Source of the DNA: Patiria miniata
Lineage: Eukaryota; Echinodermata; Asteroidea; Valvatida; Asterinidae
DNA length: 64,000 bases
Reading direction: 5' to 3'
NCBI RefSeq assembly: GCF_015706575.1
Contig: NW_024037074.1
Location: 26,153,334-26,217,333 of the forward strand
Shown: in pieces, positions 11,630-22,371 of the stretch
Numbering within the stretch: the first letter of the stretch is position 1
Layout of the letters: each line of letters begins with the position of its first letter
The notes under the pieces: model-generated
Databases searched by the model: none
What the model was told of the DNA's origin: nothing
What the model saw: the letters and a program-made list of their open reading frames with translations, nothing else
Translations under genes and position numbers: made by a program

Positions 11630-13303
11630 TCAAGTGCGGATCATAGCGTAGACAGTCTGCTCTGAGGCCGAGGCTGGTCCCGTGTCCACGGTGGCCGTGC
11701 CCGGTGACTGAAGGTCCAGATCAGCGTACACCAGCCCAAAATCAGCCGCAGCGGGCTCGGGCTCCTCCACCGGAACACTGCTGTACTCGCTCCCGGTGAC
11801 TTCCTCAGTCTTTCTGACATTCTTGGGTTTGTCCAGCTGGGCGTACAGCGGGATGTCTTGATGGGTAGCGGCCGGGGGTTCCACAAGGCTACTCACGTCT
11901 TTGCAGTTGGCCTTGGCTCGTGTGTCTGGTTTCGAGCGCGAAGCTGCCCCTGAAAAGGCGTCTGCATCATTCTCACTGCCTTGATTATCGGCCTCATGTG
12001 GGAGTCCTGCGCCCACTGTTCTGCCGTCTTGTCCCGGTGTCAGTTCATTGTACTCGCCCTCGGTGACACGCATTCTGAATCCGTCCTTCGAGTCGATTGG
12101 AATATTTGGCTTTCCCTGCTGTTTTCTTCTCCGCACGAAAATGACAAGGACGATCACCATTAGAAGAACCGCCACCGCCACCACGGCAGCGATCGGGACA
12201 ACCAGTGACATCGAGGATTCGCCCGTGGGGCTGGGCTTTGCAGTTCGCCCCATACCCACTGTCCCTGTTGTCTGCACCCGCTCAGTATTAACCTCAATCA
12301 TCGCGGTGAAGTTACCGGACAATCCAGACGGTACACTGACAATGCAGAGCAATTCAAGGTTCTCCATCACTGCTATCTCCAATGTTTGCCCATGCTCAGA
12401 CACTTTGTACCTCTCTGCTGGCAGGGTGTTTCCGGTATCAATGCCTGTTACTTTCCAACTGTAGTTGCTGATATAAGGCACGCCCTCCCCATTACATTGG
12501 AAAGATGCAGAAGTCCCCTCGTTAACTTTAGATACTGCTGGTAGGATGGTGGCTTGTGGTAAGATTCTTAGGGGCATCACAGAGCAGTTACGCGGCTCAT
12601 CCAATGCAGGTGTAGCCATGCTGCAAATGAAAATCACACCATTGTCTCGAGCTTGTAATCGATATATGTGATTAAGTGAGTATGTTGCCGGACCTGCCAC
12701 CTGTTCATTCTCTCTATAAAACGTGATGTTTGGAGCAGGTTTTCCAAGTTGCGAATTACAGTTAAGAGTCACATCGTCTCCCAAAGCCCCTGATTCAGGT
12801 TCTACAATGCACCATGGTGACTGTGGACTTGGTGGAACCAAAACGGTCAACTTAGCCGTGCCGGCACTCTCTAATCCAGCCCCGGGATCTGTTCTGGCAT
12901 ACAGGCACAAATATGTCCCTTCATCGATTTTCTGTACATTTGTGATCCTCAAAGTAAACTCGTTTTGGCTCTCATCACCGATGATGGACAGACGTCGTTC
13001 CAGCTGTGGGGGTAGAGGCGGGTTTGTAGTTAGCTGTCTATTATTGGTAAGGTACCTCTGAAGGCCCCCATGTCCTTTATACTCCCAGTAGATTATATAA
13101 CCGGCTACGCTTGTCAAGTTACAAACAAACTCGATGGTGTCTCCTTCATGAACGACATCATCCTGTAGCTCTCTTTCTAGCCGGGGTTGGGCCTGGACGC
13201 TGGAAGTCACCAAGAAGATAATGAGGCACTCTATAGCAAGAACACATCTCACGTCTATAGAGAACATCGTGACAGTCACAATGATACGCTGTGCAGACGG
13301 CAA
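11630..13303 (-). CDS. Ig-superfamily receptor with ITIM/ITSM tail (gene 2)
   Basis: Single-exon gene, 557 residues, predicted type I membrane protein. Leader: about 13-38, ending SSVQA; Met13 (MFSIDVRC) is an alternative start. V-type Ig domain: Cys61, Trp73, DEGTYLC with Cys133. Domain 2: four cysteines (165, 182, 227, 240), so probably an extra disulfide besides the canonical pair. Domain 3: Cys270 and Cys320. Membrane span: about 365-390, followed by RRRK. Tail motifs: GEYNEL (Tyr418), PLYAQL (487), SEYSSV (507, ITIM), LVYADL (526, ITIM) and TVYAMI (552, ITSM). The 26-residue spacing of the last two suits tandem-SH2 phosphatases of the SHP type. This is inferred from vertebrate SIRP/Siglec biology; no orthology is claimed. 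The gene lies in duplication unit 1, and gene 3 is its closest relative. Confidence 0.88.
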   Translation of the reverse strand: MPSAQRIIVTVTMFSIDVRCVLAIECLIIFLVTSSVQAQPRLERELQDDVVHEGDTIEFVCNLTSVAGYIIYWEYKGHGGLQRYLTNNRQLTTNPPLPPQLERRLSIIGDESQNEFTLRITNVQKIDEGTYLCLYARTDPGAGLESAGTAKLTVLVPPSPQSPWCIVEPESGALGDDVTLNCNSQLGKPAPNITFYRENEQVAGPATYSLNHIYRLQARDNGVIFICSMATPALDEPRNCSVMPLRILPQATILPAVSKVNEGTSASFQCNGEGVPYISNYSWKVTGIDTGNTLPAERYKVSEHGQTLEIAVMENLELLCIVSVPSGLSGNFTAMIEVNTERVQTTGTVGMGRTAKPSPTGESSMSLVVPIAAVVAVAVLLMVIVLVIFVRRRKQQGKPNIPIDSKDGFRMRVTEGEYNELTPGQDGRTVGAGLPHEADNQGSENDADAFSGAASRSKPDTRAKANCKDVSSLVEPPAATHQDIPLYAQLDKPKNVRKTEEVTGSEYSSVPVEEPEPAAADFGLVYADLDLQSPGTATVDTGPASASEQTVYAMIRT

Positions 13304-13559
13304 ATATCCAAAATATGGAGCACCAAGACCTTATCTGTGCCAAGCCTGTGATCGGTAATGTAAGTTTGCTGCCTCACATTGTAATGAAAAGTCGAGTTTC
13401 CGTGCAGTGATTTTGAACTTTTCATTGCAAAATGGGAATGTCATCCTCTGAGAAACGTGTATGGGCCTACGTCATGCGCATGCTGCCCAGCGGATATGTG
13501 AAAAAATTGTGCACTTTTGCATAAAAGCGTGAAACTTGGCACAGATGTTTATATTCATG

Positions 13560-14525
13560 CGAGAAAATGTTTTAGATGTGGAGCCATCGCAAATTTACCC
13601 TTTTAGGGGCGTGGCATCCATTTAAAAAAAGGGGGGGCGGGACTTGTCGTGCCCGCAGTAAAAATGGTTTTTCCCACTTGTTACAAAAGCAGGAAACTTC
13701 ACAAAGACATAATTATATAGATTATTAGTGTTTTCCAGATTTGGAGCCACCACAAAAGTACCTTTTTAGGGGCGTGGCAGCCATTAAAAGAAAAGGGGGG
13801 GTTTAATTATTATGCCCACTTTGGAAAACATTGTGCCCATATTTCATGAACGAATAAAACGTCCCACAGACGTTTATATTCATGAGAAAAAAATTCCAGA
13901 TGTGGAGCCATCTTGAACACACCCTTTTAGGGGCGTGGCAACCATATAGGAAAAAAAGGGGGGCGGGGTTTTCATTATGCCCACCCTGGAAATATTGTTC
14001 CCACACTCATAGAGAAATGGAACTTTCCACAAACATTGACATTCATGAGAAAACAAATTCCAGATGTGGAGCCATCTCGAACACACCCTTTTATGGGCGT
14101 GGCAACCATATCAGAAAAAGGGGGGGCGGGGTTTTCATTATGCCCACCCTGGAAATATTGTTCCCACATTCATAGAGAAATGGAACTTTTCACAGACATT
14201 GACATTCATGATAAAAACAATTCCAGATGTAGAGCCATCGCGAACACACCCTTTTAGGGGCGTGGCAGCCATATTGAAAAAAGGGGGCGGGGTTCTCATT
14301 ATGCCCAACATGGGAAAAATGTGCCCACATCTCATAAACGAATGAAGCTAATTTCCACAGACATTAAACTCACGAGATAAAAATCACACGTGGAGCCATT
14401 GTAAACACACCCATTTAGGGGCGTGGCAGCCATAATAAAATGGGGGGGGGGGTAGTCATGATGCCCCTATAAAAGAGAGTTCTTATGTAGAGCCACAGCA
14501 AACTCATCCTTGTAGAGGTGTGAGG
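13560..14525. repeat. Minisatellite, left arm, about 150-160 bp period
   Basis: Six to seven tandem units share the landmarks tccagatgtggagccatc, acacccttttaggggcgtgg and cggggttttcattatgccca. Units vary in the length of the G run. Short open frames across them are repetitive and not genes. Confidence 0.8.
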
Positions 14526-14740
14526 GGCCTACTCACTGTGCCCACAATTGCATTTTTATATTTTGTTGTTGATTTCTTATAATGTTGATTGGCCCATAAC
14601 CTATATTATTTGGTAATCCAATGACTTACCCCAAAGAGCATGGGTAAGTACCGGTAGGCTAACCCGTGTTATATTGTTCAATTTGTGTACTTGCACCTAT
14701 ATTATCATGCACATCTAAATTCCAGAGTGATTTCATAATC

Positions 14741-15476
14741 TATATATATAAGAGAGAGTTTAACTCGGCCTCCGAGACGATGTTTGCTCATGAAAGGATC
14801 CGAGACCGCGGTCTCCCGCATCGCCAAAATCGCTCCACGTCCGTGGAAAAATGCGGAGGGTGTCTTCCGCCGGGTCGGACACTTCGGGTCGTCCTGATTT
14901 TCCATGGTGCGTGGCCACCAAGTGCCCCTATTCTTTCGTATGCTTCGCTTGCAACCCCTGCGCCGAGTGCAACGAATACTCAGAAGGACTACACATTAAG
15001 TATGCCTTGCGCGGTCTGACCAATCGAAAGTCTACACTGCGTAGTATTTCCGGGCTATGCAAAACTGTCGATGGCAACGCGTACTGCAGCCTGCTCCACA
15101 CCCTGGAAACGAGGTTGGGTCTACGGTGCTCGCTATTTGAGGCGCAAGCATGTGACGTCGCGTGATAGAGTGCTGTTGCTTCCATAATGTGTTTACAGCT
15201 CCATGCTTCCACCACCAAGGCTGAGTGTTGTGAGTTCGCTGCCCGCCACGTATGATTCAGTGTCGTGTTATAATTTCGGGGGCCTGTTTGGGGTCAACGA
15301 AGGATCGATGCATTGCTTCAAACTCGCGATCTTAAACGCAGTCACAAAAAAATCCACGAAACAGTGTCCGACCCGGCGGAAGACACCCACATTTTTCCAC
15401 GGACGTGAAGCCGCGGTCTCGGATCCTTTCAGGAGCAAACATTTCTCGGAGGCCGAGTAAAACTTGCTCTTATATA
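14741..15476. mobile_element. Inner TIR element of about 0.74 kb
   Basis: Terminal inverted repeats of about 115-140 bp: 14741-14884 contains actcggcctccgag, gatccgagaccgcgg and ccgccgggtcggacact; 15362-15476 holds the inverse. The left ends both read tctatata-taagag. The central 480 bp has an open frame of about 100 codons (plus strand, 14851-15165) with no recognisable domain. A non-autonomous DNA transposon is the simplest reading. Confidence 0.7.
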
Positions 15477-15839
15477 GATGGTTGTACCAACTTCAATAAA
15501 AGTTACCGACTTTTTCCTCGCAGACGGTCTCGCAAATTGTTAGAAGTTCAAGTTTACGTTTTTTGAAGAGTCCAATACTGAAACTTAATTATGACCTTCC
15601 TCCATGATTCAGACCGTTTGTAATTTAATGTTAACACTCAACATTTTCATTTCAAATGACACCTTCACGTTTTATTGCATTATGAATTAAACCAGCCTTT
15701 GCCTGTGTACTACAGTAACCTTTTCACTACGTTTTCCAAATGCGACTGCCTCACAAAAAGCCAATTTAACAGACCAACGGCAACATTTACAGACAGTTGC
15801 CACGGTACATAATTATCATGTGCGTAAATCGACGGGGGA

Positions 15840-15935
15840 CATGGGGAACCCCCCCCCCTTTCCCCCCCCCCCCCCCCCCCCACACACACATTTTGAGGCG
15901 GGGGGCATTTTTTGGTGTCCCCCCCCCCCCCCACT
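15840..15935. repeat. Poly-C / poly-G low-complexity tract
   Basis: Long C runs (15849-15880 and 15919-15932) surround gaggcggggggcatttttt. This resembles the G/C-run ends of the MITE families here, but no inverted ends could be paired. Confidence 0.5.
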
Positions 15936-16869
15936 TTTTCTTCCCCGAATAAAAATATTGTAGCCTACAATAATGATTCTATTGCTCAGAATATATGTAG
16001 CTGATTCAATTACTCCAAACTCAAAACTTTAAAAGATGATCTTTGGTTTTAGTGGTCAGAAATTGCCTCAGATCACACCACAGAAATTGCTTTTCTATAA
16101 CTGCATGTCTCCCCAACTATATCCCCCATTGACATTTAATTCCCCACATTTTCATCCCCAACACTACGCCCTACCCGAACTATGATCGGGTAAATCAGCT
16201 TGTTACAAATACACAGCACACAATGGCAGCCCTAAACTCTAACATTTAACATTAAAGGGCCATGGAAATCCTTTTTTACGGGAAGGGGGGGGGGAGTGTA
16301 AAATCCCCCTACCTCTTACCTGTTGTGCCGCATTGACAGCAGATTGGGTAACAACACGATGTACTCGCCTCACAAAGTGGTGGACACGTCCACTATGACT
16401 TCACATTCAATGAATCTGTGTACCCCCACCACACAGCACCTCTGTTCTCTTAAAAATGGTATATCAAGCTCTTATGAGTGTTTTTTTTTACCCCGACCAA
16501 ATCCATTTAACAAAAATTATACGTTATACAGGTGCGACACTGCATATGCCTTTTGGTCTGTCAGAAAAAAAGGCAGGGGAAACAATGTATTTGAAGAAGT
16601 AACTCTAGTCTTTCCAGGACTAACTGAGGTACCCCAGTTTATACCCCTAATTCAGATATTGATGCAGTTGAAAGGTTATCAATAATTCTACAGACGAAAG
16701 AACCAGTAACTGGGTTAATATAGATGAGGCAAGAATGCATAGTGTAAGAAAACAAAGGGTTTGTCAACAGTAAATTCCAACTATAAAGGCGGCCCTACTC
16801 CAACACATTAAACAGCTATCTGAGGTGGATTTTATTATATAAAACGCGGTCAAAATTTTCCACGTTGTG

Positions 16870-17995
16870 CATATTGAGTACCCCCCCCCTTTTAAAAATG
16901 GATGCCGCACCTCTAAAAGGGTAGGTTTGTGAAGGCCTCACATTAAAAAAAAAAGATTTTTATGAATATATTGTCCGAGTGGAATTTAATCCATTCATGA
17001 AAGGTAGGCACAACTTTCTTTTATAGGGGCATCATGACTACCCCCCCCCCCCATTTTATTATGGCTGCCACGCCCCTAAAAGGGTGTGTTTACGATTGCT
17101 CCACGTGTGATTTTTATCTCGTGAGTATTAATGTCTGTGGAAATTAGCTTCATTCGTTTATGACATGTGGGCACATTTTTCCCATGTTGGGCATAATGAG
17201 AACCCCGCCCCCCTTTTTTCAATATGGCTGCCACGCCCCTAAAAGGGTGTGTTCGCGATGGCTCTACATCTGGAATTGTTTTTATCATGAATGTCAATGT
17301 CTGTGAAAAGTTCCATTTCTCTATGAATGTGGGAACAATATTTCCAGGGTGGGCATAATGAAAACCCCGCCCCCCCCCCCTTTTTCTGATATGGTTGCCA
17401 CGCCCATAAAAGGGTGTGTTCGAGATGGCTCCACATCTGGAATTTGTTTTCTCATGAATGTCAATGTTTGTGGAAAGTTCCATTTCTCTATGAGTGTGGG
17501 AACAATATTTCCAGGGTGGGCATAATGAAAACCCCGCCCCCCTTTTTTTTCCTATATGGTTGCCACGCCCCTAAAAGGGTGTGTTTGAGATGGCTCCACA
17601 TCTGGAATTTTTTTTCTCATGAATATAAACGTCTGTGGGACGTTTTATTCGTTCATGAAATATGGGCACAATGTTTTCCAAAGTGGGCATAATAATTAAA
17701 CCCCCCCCTTTTCTTTTAATGGCTGCCACGCCCCTAAAAAGGTACTTTTGTGGTGGCTCCAAATCTGGAAAACACTAATAATCTATATAATTATGTCTTT
17801 GTGAAGTTTCCTGCTTTTGTAACAAGTGGGAAAAACCATTTTTACTGCGGGCACGACAAGTCCCGCCCCCCTTTTTTTAAATGGATGCCACGCCCCTAAA
17901 AGGGTAAATTTGCGATGGCTCCACATCTAAAACATTTTCTCGCATGAATATAAACATCTGTGCCAAGTTTCACGCTTTTATGCAAAAGTGCACAA
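16870..17995. repeat. Minisatellite, right arm (inverted)
   Basis: Inverted counterpart of 13560-14525, with landmarks ccacgcccctaaaagggtgt, gatggctccacatctgga and tgggcataatgaaaaccccg repeated about seven times. The order of variants mirrors the left arm, so the arms arose by inverted duplication of a whole array or are kept similar by gene conversion. Confidence 0.8.
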
Positions 17996-18828
17996 TTCAT
18001 CGATATTTTGTCACATATCCGCTGGACTAAAAAGGAAGTGGCGTATTCATTGTACTAGGCGTCTGAGTGCACATTTGTTGTGTTTGTATGTCTCGTCAAT
18101 GGTGAGAAATAAATATATTTAAAGGAGGAAGGAAAAATGACTTTGTGAAAAAAATATATGAGTGGTACATTTTTCAAAGGCAACCAGCTTTCTGCCCAGT
18201 AACTAAAATAAAAGTGGGTCTACAAAAACTCTACATTTAGCTAAAGAATAATTACTGCAGGGATTTCGATTTTTTTGCGGCCTGACAATAATTTAGTTCT
18301 CGCTGGGTAGCCTGGTTTCCTCCCTTTTTTATAATCGATAATTTGAGGACCGGTCTATTCAGGGCAAATCTGTTTATGCGCAACAGTACCTCACTGAATA
18401 AAAGCCTCTTTATAGAGGAAAGAAACCCAAATAGAAAACCTTTAAAAAATGCGCAGAGGACAGAATTTGTTCATCATCATCACGTCCAGGTAGCCGCACC
18501 GCAAGAGCACCCCGGGCACCACAGATGACACGCCCTCCGAATGGAAGTATCCATTTAGTGTCTAGCTTTAAATCAGGCTGCCAGTGTCCATCTTCAAGAT
18601 GTCAATAGAGGTCATCAGCTTTCATCTTACTAAAGACATGCACTCAACATTCGGTAGGAGTAAAAAATAAATTCGAATTTGTTGAAGAGCACCGGCAGCA
18701 CATCTTTAGAGCCAACCTCCAAACAATGAGCCCCCTCGAAGTGCCACTTCAACTTGTTTTTGATTCAAATTTGCAAGTCTTCTCTATCGAACGGACAATG
18801 CAAATGAGTAATTCCTTACCGTACCAGG

Positions 18829-19142
18829 GGCGGGGGGGGGGGGGGGGTGACTGGCCGCATCGTCGCCCAGTGTCACCCCGGTGGAAATTTGTTAGCCTAA
18901 TATGGTTAATGCGTTTAACATCCCGTCGCGATAAAGGCATGCATGCAGGAACTGCGTATACCAACTTATTTTCCTCAAAAAAAAGTGGTCAGAATTTGCA
19001 CCACAGAGCATCTAGAATCCAAACAATTTTCGGGGCCCTTGAGCGGGCTCCGAAGCTCACGCCGTAATTTTTTGGACCCACTTTTTGGGGACCCAATTTT
19101 TGTTTTGGCTCCCGACCAAATTGTGTTCTTGATCTGCCCTTG
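18829..19142. mobile_element. Degenerate G/C-run MITE, copy in unit 2
   Basis: Duplicate of the element at 7705-8406, without the 370-bp segment. Its right portion is nearly identical to 8240-8406. It was copied with the segmental duplication rather than inserted again. Confidence 0.6.
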
Positions 19143-22100
19143 CCCTATGTTGAGAATCCTAGCCAGTTCGCTGCCAGAATGCCGCCTATAAGAACGTTCG
19201 TGAATATTTGGCTAATCAAATAATGACGGAATTTAAAAATAATAGGATCTGACACAGATAGTCTCCCTCAAAAAGTCTTTAAAAAAATGAATATTTATAA
19301 ATTGATAAGTCTAATAGATAATGTGTACCAACATTTTCCCCTCATACTCGAGAGCTGGCACCGCATGCTCACCATACCCTGGTCTGTCCTAGCCTCACGC
19401 CAATATAAACACTCCGGTCCTGTCTGGACATACACCAAAGCCAACAGGAACTGGCACGACACTCCCATGTAAATAATGACTAAGGCAATTAAATAAGTTC
19501 TGTCGGTTGCACTTTCTGTCATATAAATAGAAGGACCACTTAGTGAAATCTTGTAAGTGAATTTGGTGTTGAAATCAAGCGAACTCATTAAATTTGCAAT
19601 CTTGCCTGAAAAGGTATATGCGTTGGGAAAAGTCAGAACATTCTAGGCGGCCTTGATTGAATGCCTTGAATTGAATATACCTTGAATGTGAGAATCGTTT
19701 ACGTATGTGATAAGGAACTGTTTTTATCTGATATATCATTTTACATTATCTATAAATCTCGGGAAAACATTTAAAATATAGCATACACTCAAACTACTGT
19801 CTGAGTGATGTATGTGGTGTGTTTTGCGAATTTGAAAAGTAAAAATGAAATCAACCAAATTAGCTGGCCTAATGTTTCGGTCTTAAGCAAGACCTTGCCT
19901 TTTTTTCTTTTCTTCCCCCCCCCTCCCCCTCTTGAAACGTTAGAGGCCAGTTAATTTGAAGATTTGTATATTTCAGGTCAATCCAGTAAGTAGGACATTT
20001 ACAGCAGTTTAATTCATAATCAAGTAAAAAATGAGTAAGAGAGGAATTTATTGAACAACTTCTCTAAAGTATGTCCATTAACAACAACAAAATGAGACAT
20101 GTACAATTCGGCCTAACAATTATATCACTTTGCCATCTGTATACTTGTTATATTTAGAAACGGACCTTCTACAGCTAACGTAGAAAAACAATGTCATACT
20201 TCCCCATTCACATTAAAATTCCTCAACAGACTTCAGAAATACCAACTCATACAAGGATATCCTGTGCATGTCTGCAAGTGGTTTTCATGGCATGCCCTTG
20301 TTTAGTATGAAATTTGTATGCAGCCCCATCATCTGAACCGAAACAACAAAAACGGGAAACGTCGGGTCTGGAGCTGTGACCAGAAAACAATTATGTACAT
20401 CGTTGCATTGCATACACTATAAAAAAAGGTTGGATAAAACACTGTTGGACAACGCAATTTGCCAAGCATTGGTATGAAAGTAAGTTAACCTCATAATGGG
20501 TTGAATTGGGTAACAACGGTCAAGCTTTTAGGAAGAATTTGCCCAAGAGTGTAGGCAGTTGATAATTCGGCCAGCATTGGTAGAAACATCAACCCAGTTT
20601 GCACAACTGTTTTACAGTGTATATACACAATAAAATATTCAATGCAAAGCTGTAAACAATCTTTGAATCTAGCCTTAAGGACTTAACAAATGTACCTTGA
20701 ATGCGAGAATCGTGCGTAAATATTTCATAGAGCAACGTGTACAATCGTAAGCTATGTAACAATAAAGATGTTTAGTACTATAACAAAATGTGTACACATT
20801 GTGATATTAGATACTATTGGTTAAGCTCATTAAAAAAAAAAATCCATTTAGTCCTTTAAATGTAGGTGCCTTTTAACGAATATGTGAAGAGTATAATTTG
20901 TGTTTTGAAAGTGGACGACCTATAGTTGTACATTATATACATTACAAGTATCTATACTATATTTTATAAGGTGTACATGTATAGTAAAATGTAGTACTTT
21001 TCCTCCCAATACTTATCACAAGAGAGCAATCTACATAAAGTATGCATAATGTTACGTGTTTATTGAAACTGTGTTACCACAAGCAATATATTTACACTAA
21101 CTGCACTTGTGCATCTAATGCTTTTAGCTTACAAAATATATCAAAAATATAACATTAGTCAATTTGGCCAACTATAGCTATTTTACAAGAAGAAATGTTT
21201 AGAATTTCAGACTTTTTTTTACATTTCAGCAGATTGCAAATGCATGATTATGAGATTCCAATGCCACACATTGCGTGTATTGTCCATTCGATTCTTCAAA
21301 TTTTATATTTAATTTACTCAGTAATCAGGTGGTCTGCAATTAGAATTAAAGCCGTATGCTACATAAGTACTATCATATCAATGTTAGATCACAAGCGTTG
21401 TGAATCCCTTTTTTCTACACGCAAAGTTAAAAAACAATCTGTTCATTGGACGAAGCCGCAAGTACATATATTAGCATAAAGCCTATAAATATGATTTTTA
21501 AGCCATAAATTCCATTTATACATTATAACTAACTCTAATGTGGCCGAAGGCGACATTTGGCAGAGTGTTTTTTAACACGCTACTCTCTTTGCTTGACAAC
21601 AAGGATCCTCAAAGCATCTAATCTTTAAGAAGAGATCGGTGTGTTTTGAGGTCAGTACGTTTGTTTTTAAACGCAAACAATTACAAACTCGGCCAAGTAA
21701 GCTAGGTTCCTATTGTTGGCAGCCGTGTATTATATTAACACTAACTGCTCTTTGTGCGTCTAAATAAAATTTTTAAAAAAACCCGGATTTCAAATCCAGA
21801 AGTAATCTTTTTTCTTTTAGCTATACAAAACACATTAAGAATAAAAGATTGGTCAATTTGGCCAATTAGCTATTCTACAGGAAGTAATGTTTAGAATTTC
21901 AGACTTTTTTTTTACACTTCAGGAGATTACAGATTTATGATTATGAGATTACAATGCCATGAATTGCGTGTAATATCCATTCGATTCTTCAAATTTTATA
22001 TTTTATTTACTTGGAAATCAGGTGGTCTGCAATAGTATATCAGAAAAATGTTAGATCACAACCGTTGTGAATCCCTTTTTTCTACACGCAAAGTTATTTT

Positions 22101-22371
22101 TTTTTTTAAATCGGTTCATTGGACGAAGCGCGTGAAGTACATATATTAATGTATTAGCATAAATCCTATAAATATGCTTTTCAAACAAAAAACTCATTTT
22201 ATACATTATGACTAACTCTATTGTGACCGAAGGCGACATTTGGCAAAACGTTTTTTAACACGCTACTCTCTTTAGAATCCTCCTAGCATCTAATCTTTAA
22301 GAGGAGATCGGTGTACTTGGAGGCCAATACGTTTTTTTTTAAAACGCAAACAGGGGTTCCTATTGTGGGAA

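Larger units (their letters stand above)
13487..18025. mobile_element. 4.5-kb inverted-repeat element with minisatellite arms
   Basis: Starts ccagcggatatgtga and ends tcacatatccgctgg. The left arm (13487 to about 14525) and right arm (about 16870-18025) are inverted copies of each other over roughly 1.1 kb. The corresponding place in unit 2 (24222-24432) has about 210 unrelated bases instead, so the element is an insertion or replacement specific to unit 1. No transposase is recognisable in the 2.3-kb centre, which contains a smaller TIR element (14741-15476). No clear target duplication is visible. Confidence 0.7.
7639..18749. repeat. Tandem segmental duplication, unit 1
   Basis: From about 7639 the sequence matches unit 2 (18750 onward) nearly base for base over long stretches: the MITE-like start, the AT-rich 3' flank, the receptor gene and its upstream region. 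The end of unit 1 (18026-18749) matches 24430-25190 after gene 3. The joint lies at cttcaacttg/tttttgattc near 18749. Unit 1 has two extra segments absent from unit 2: about 370 bp at 7796-8170 and the inverted-repeat element at 13487-18025. Confidence 0.85.

Noticed and set aside
13803..14345. Overlapping short frames with related peptides in the left minisatellite (and mirror frames at 17076-17762)
   Set aside because: Direct consequence of tandem repetition; frames exist on both strands and contain homopolymer runs that vary in length between units.
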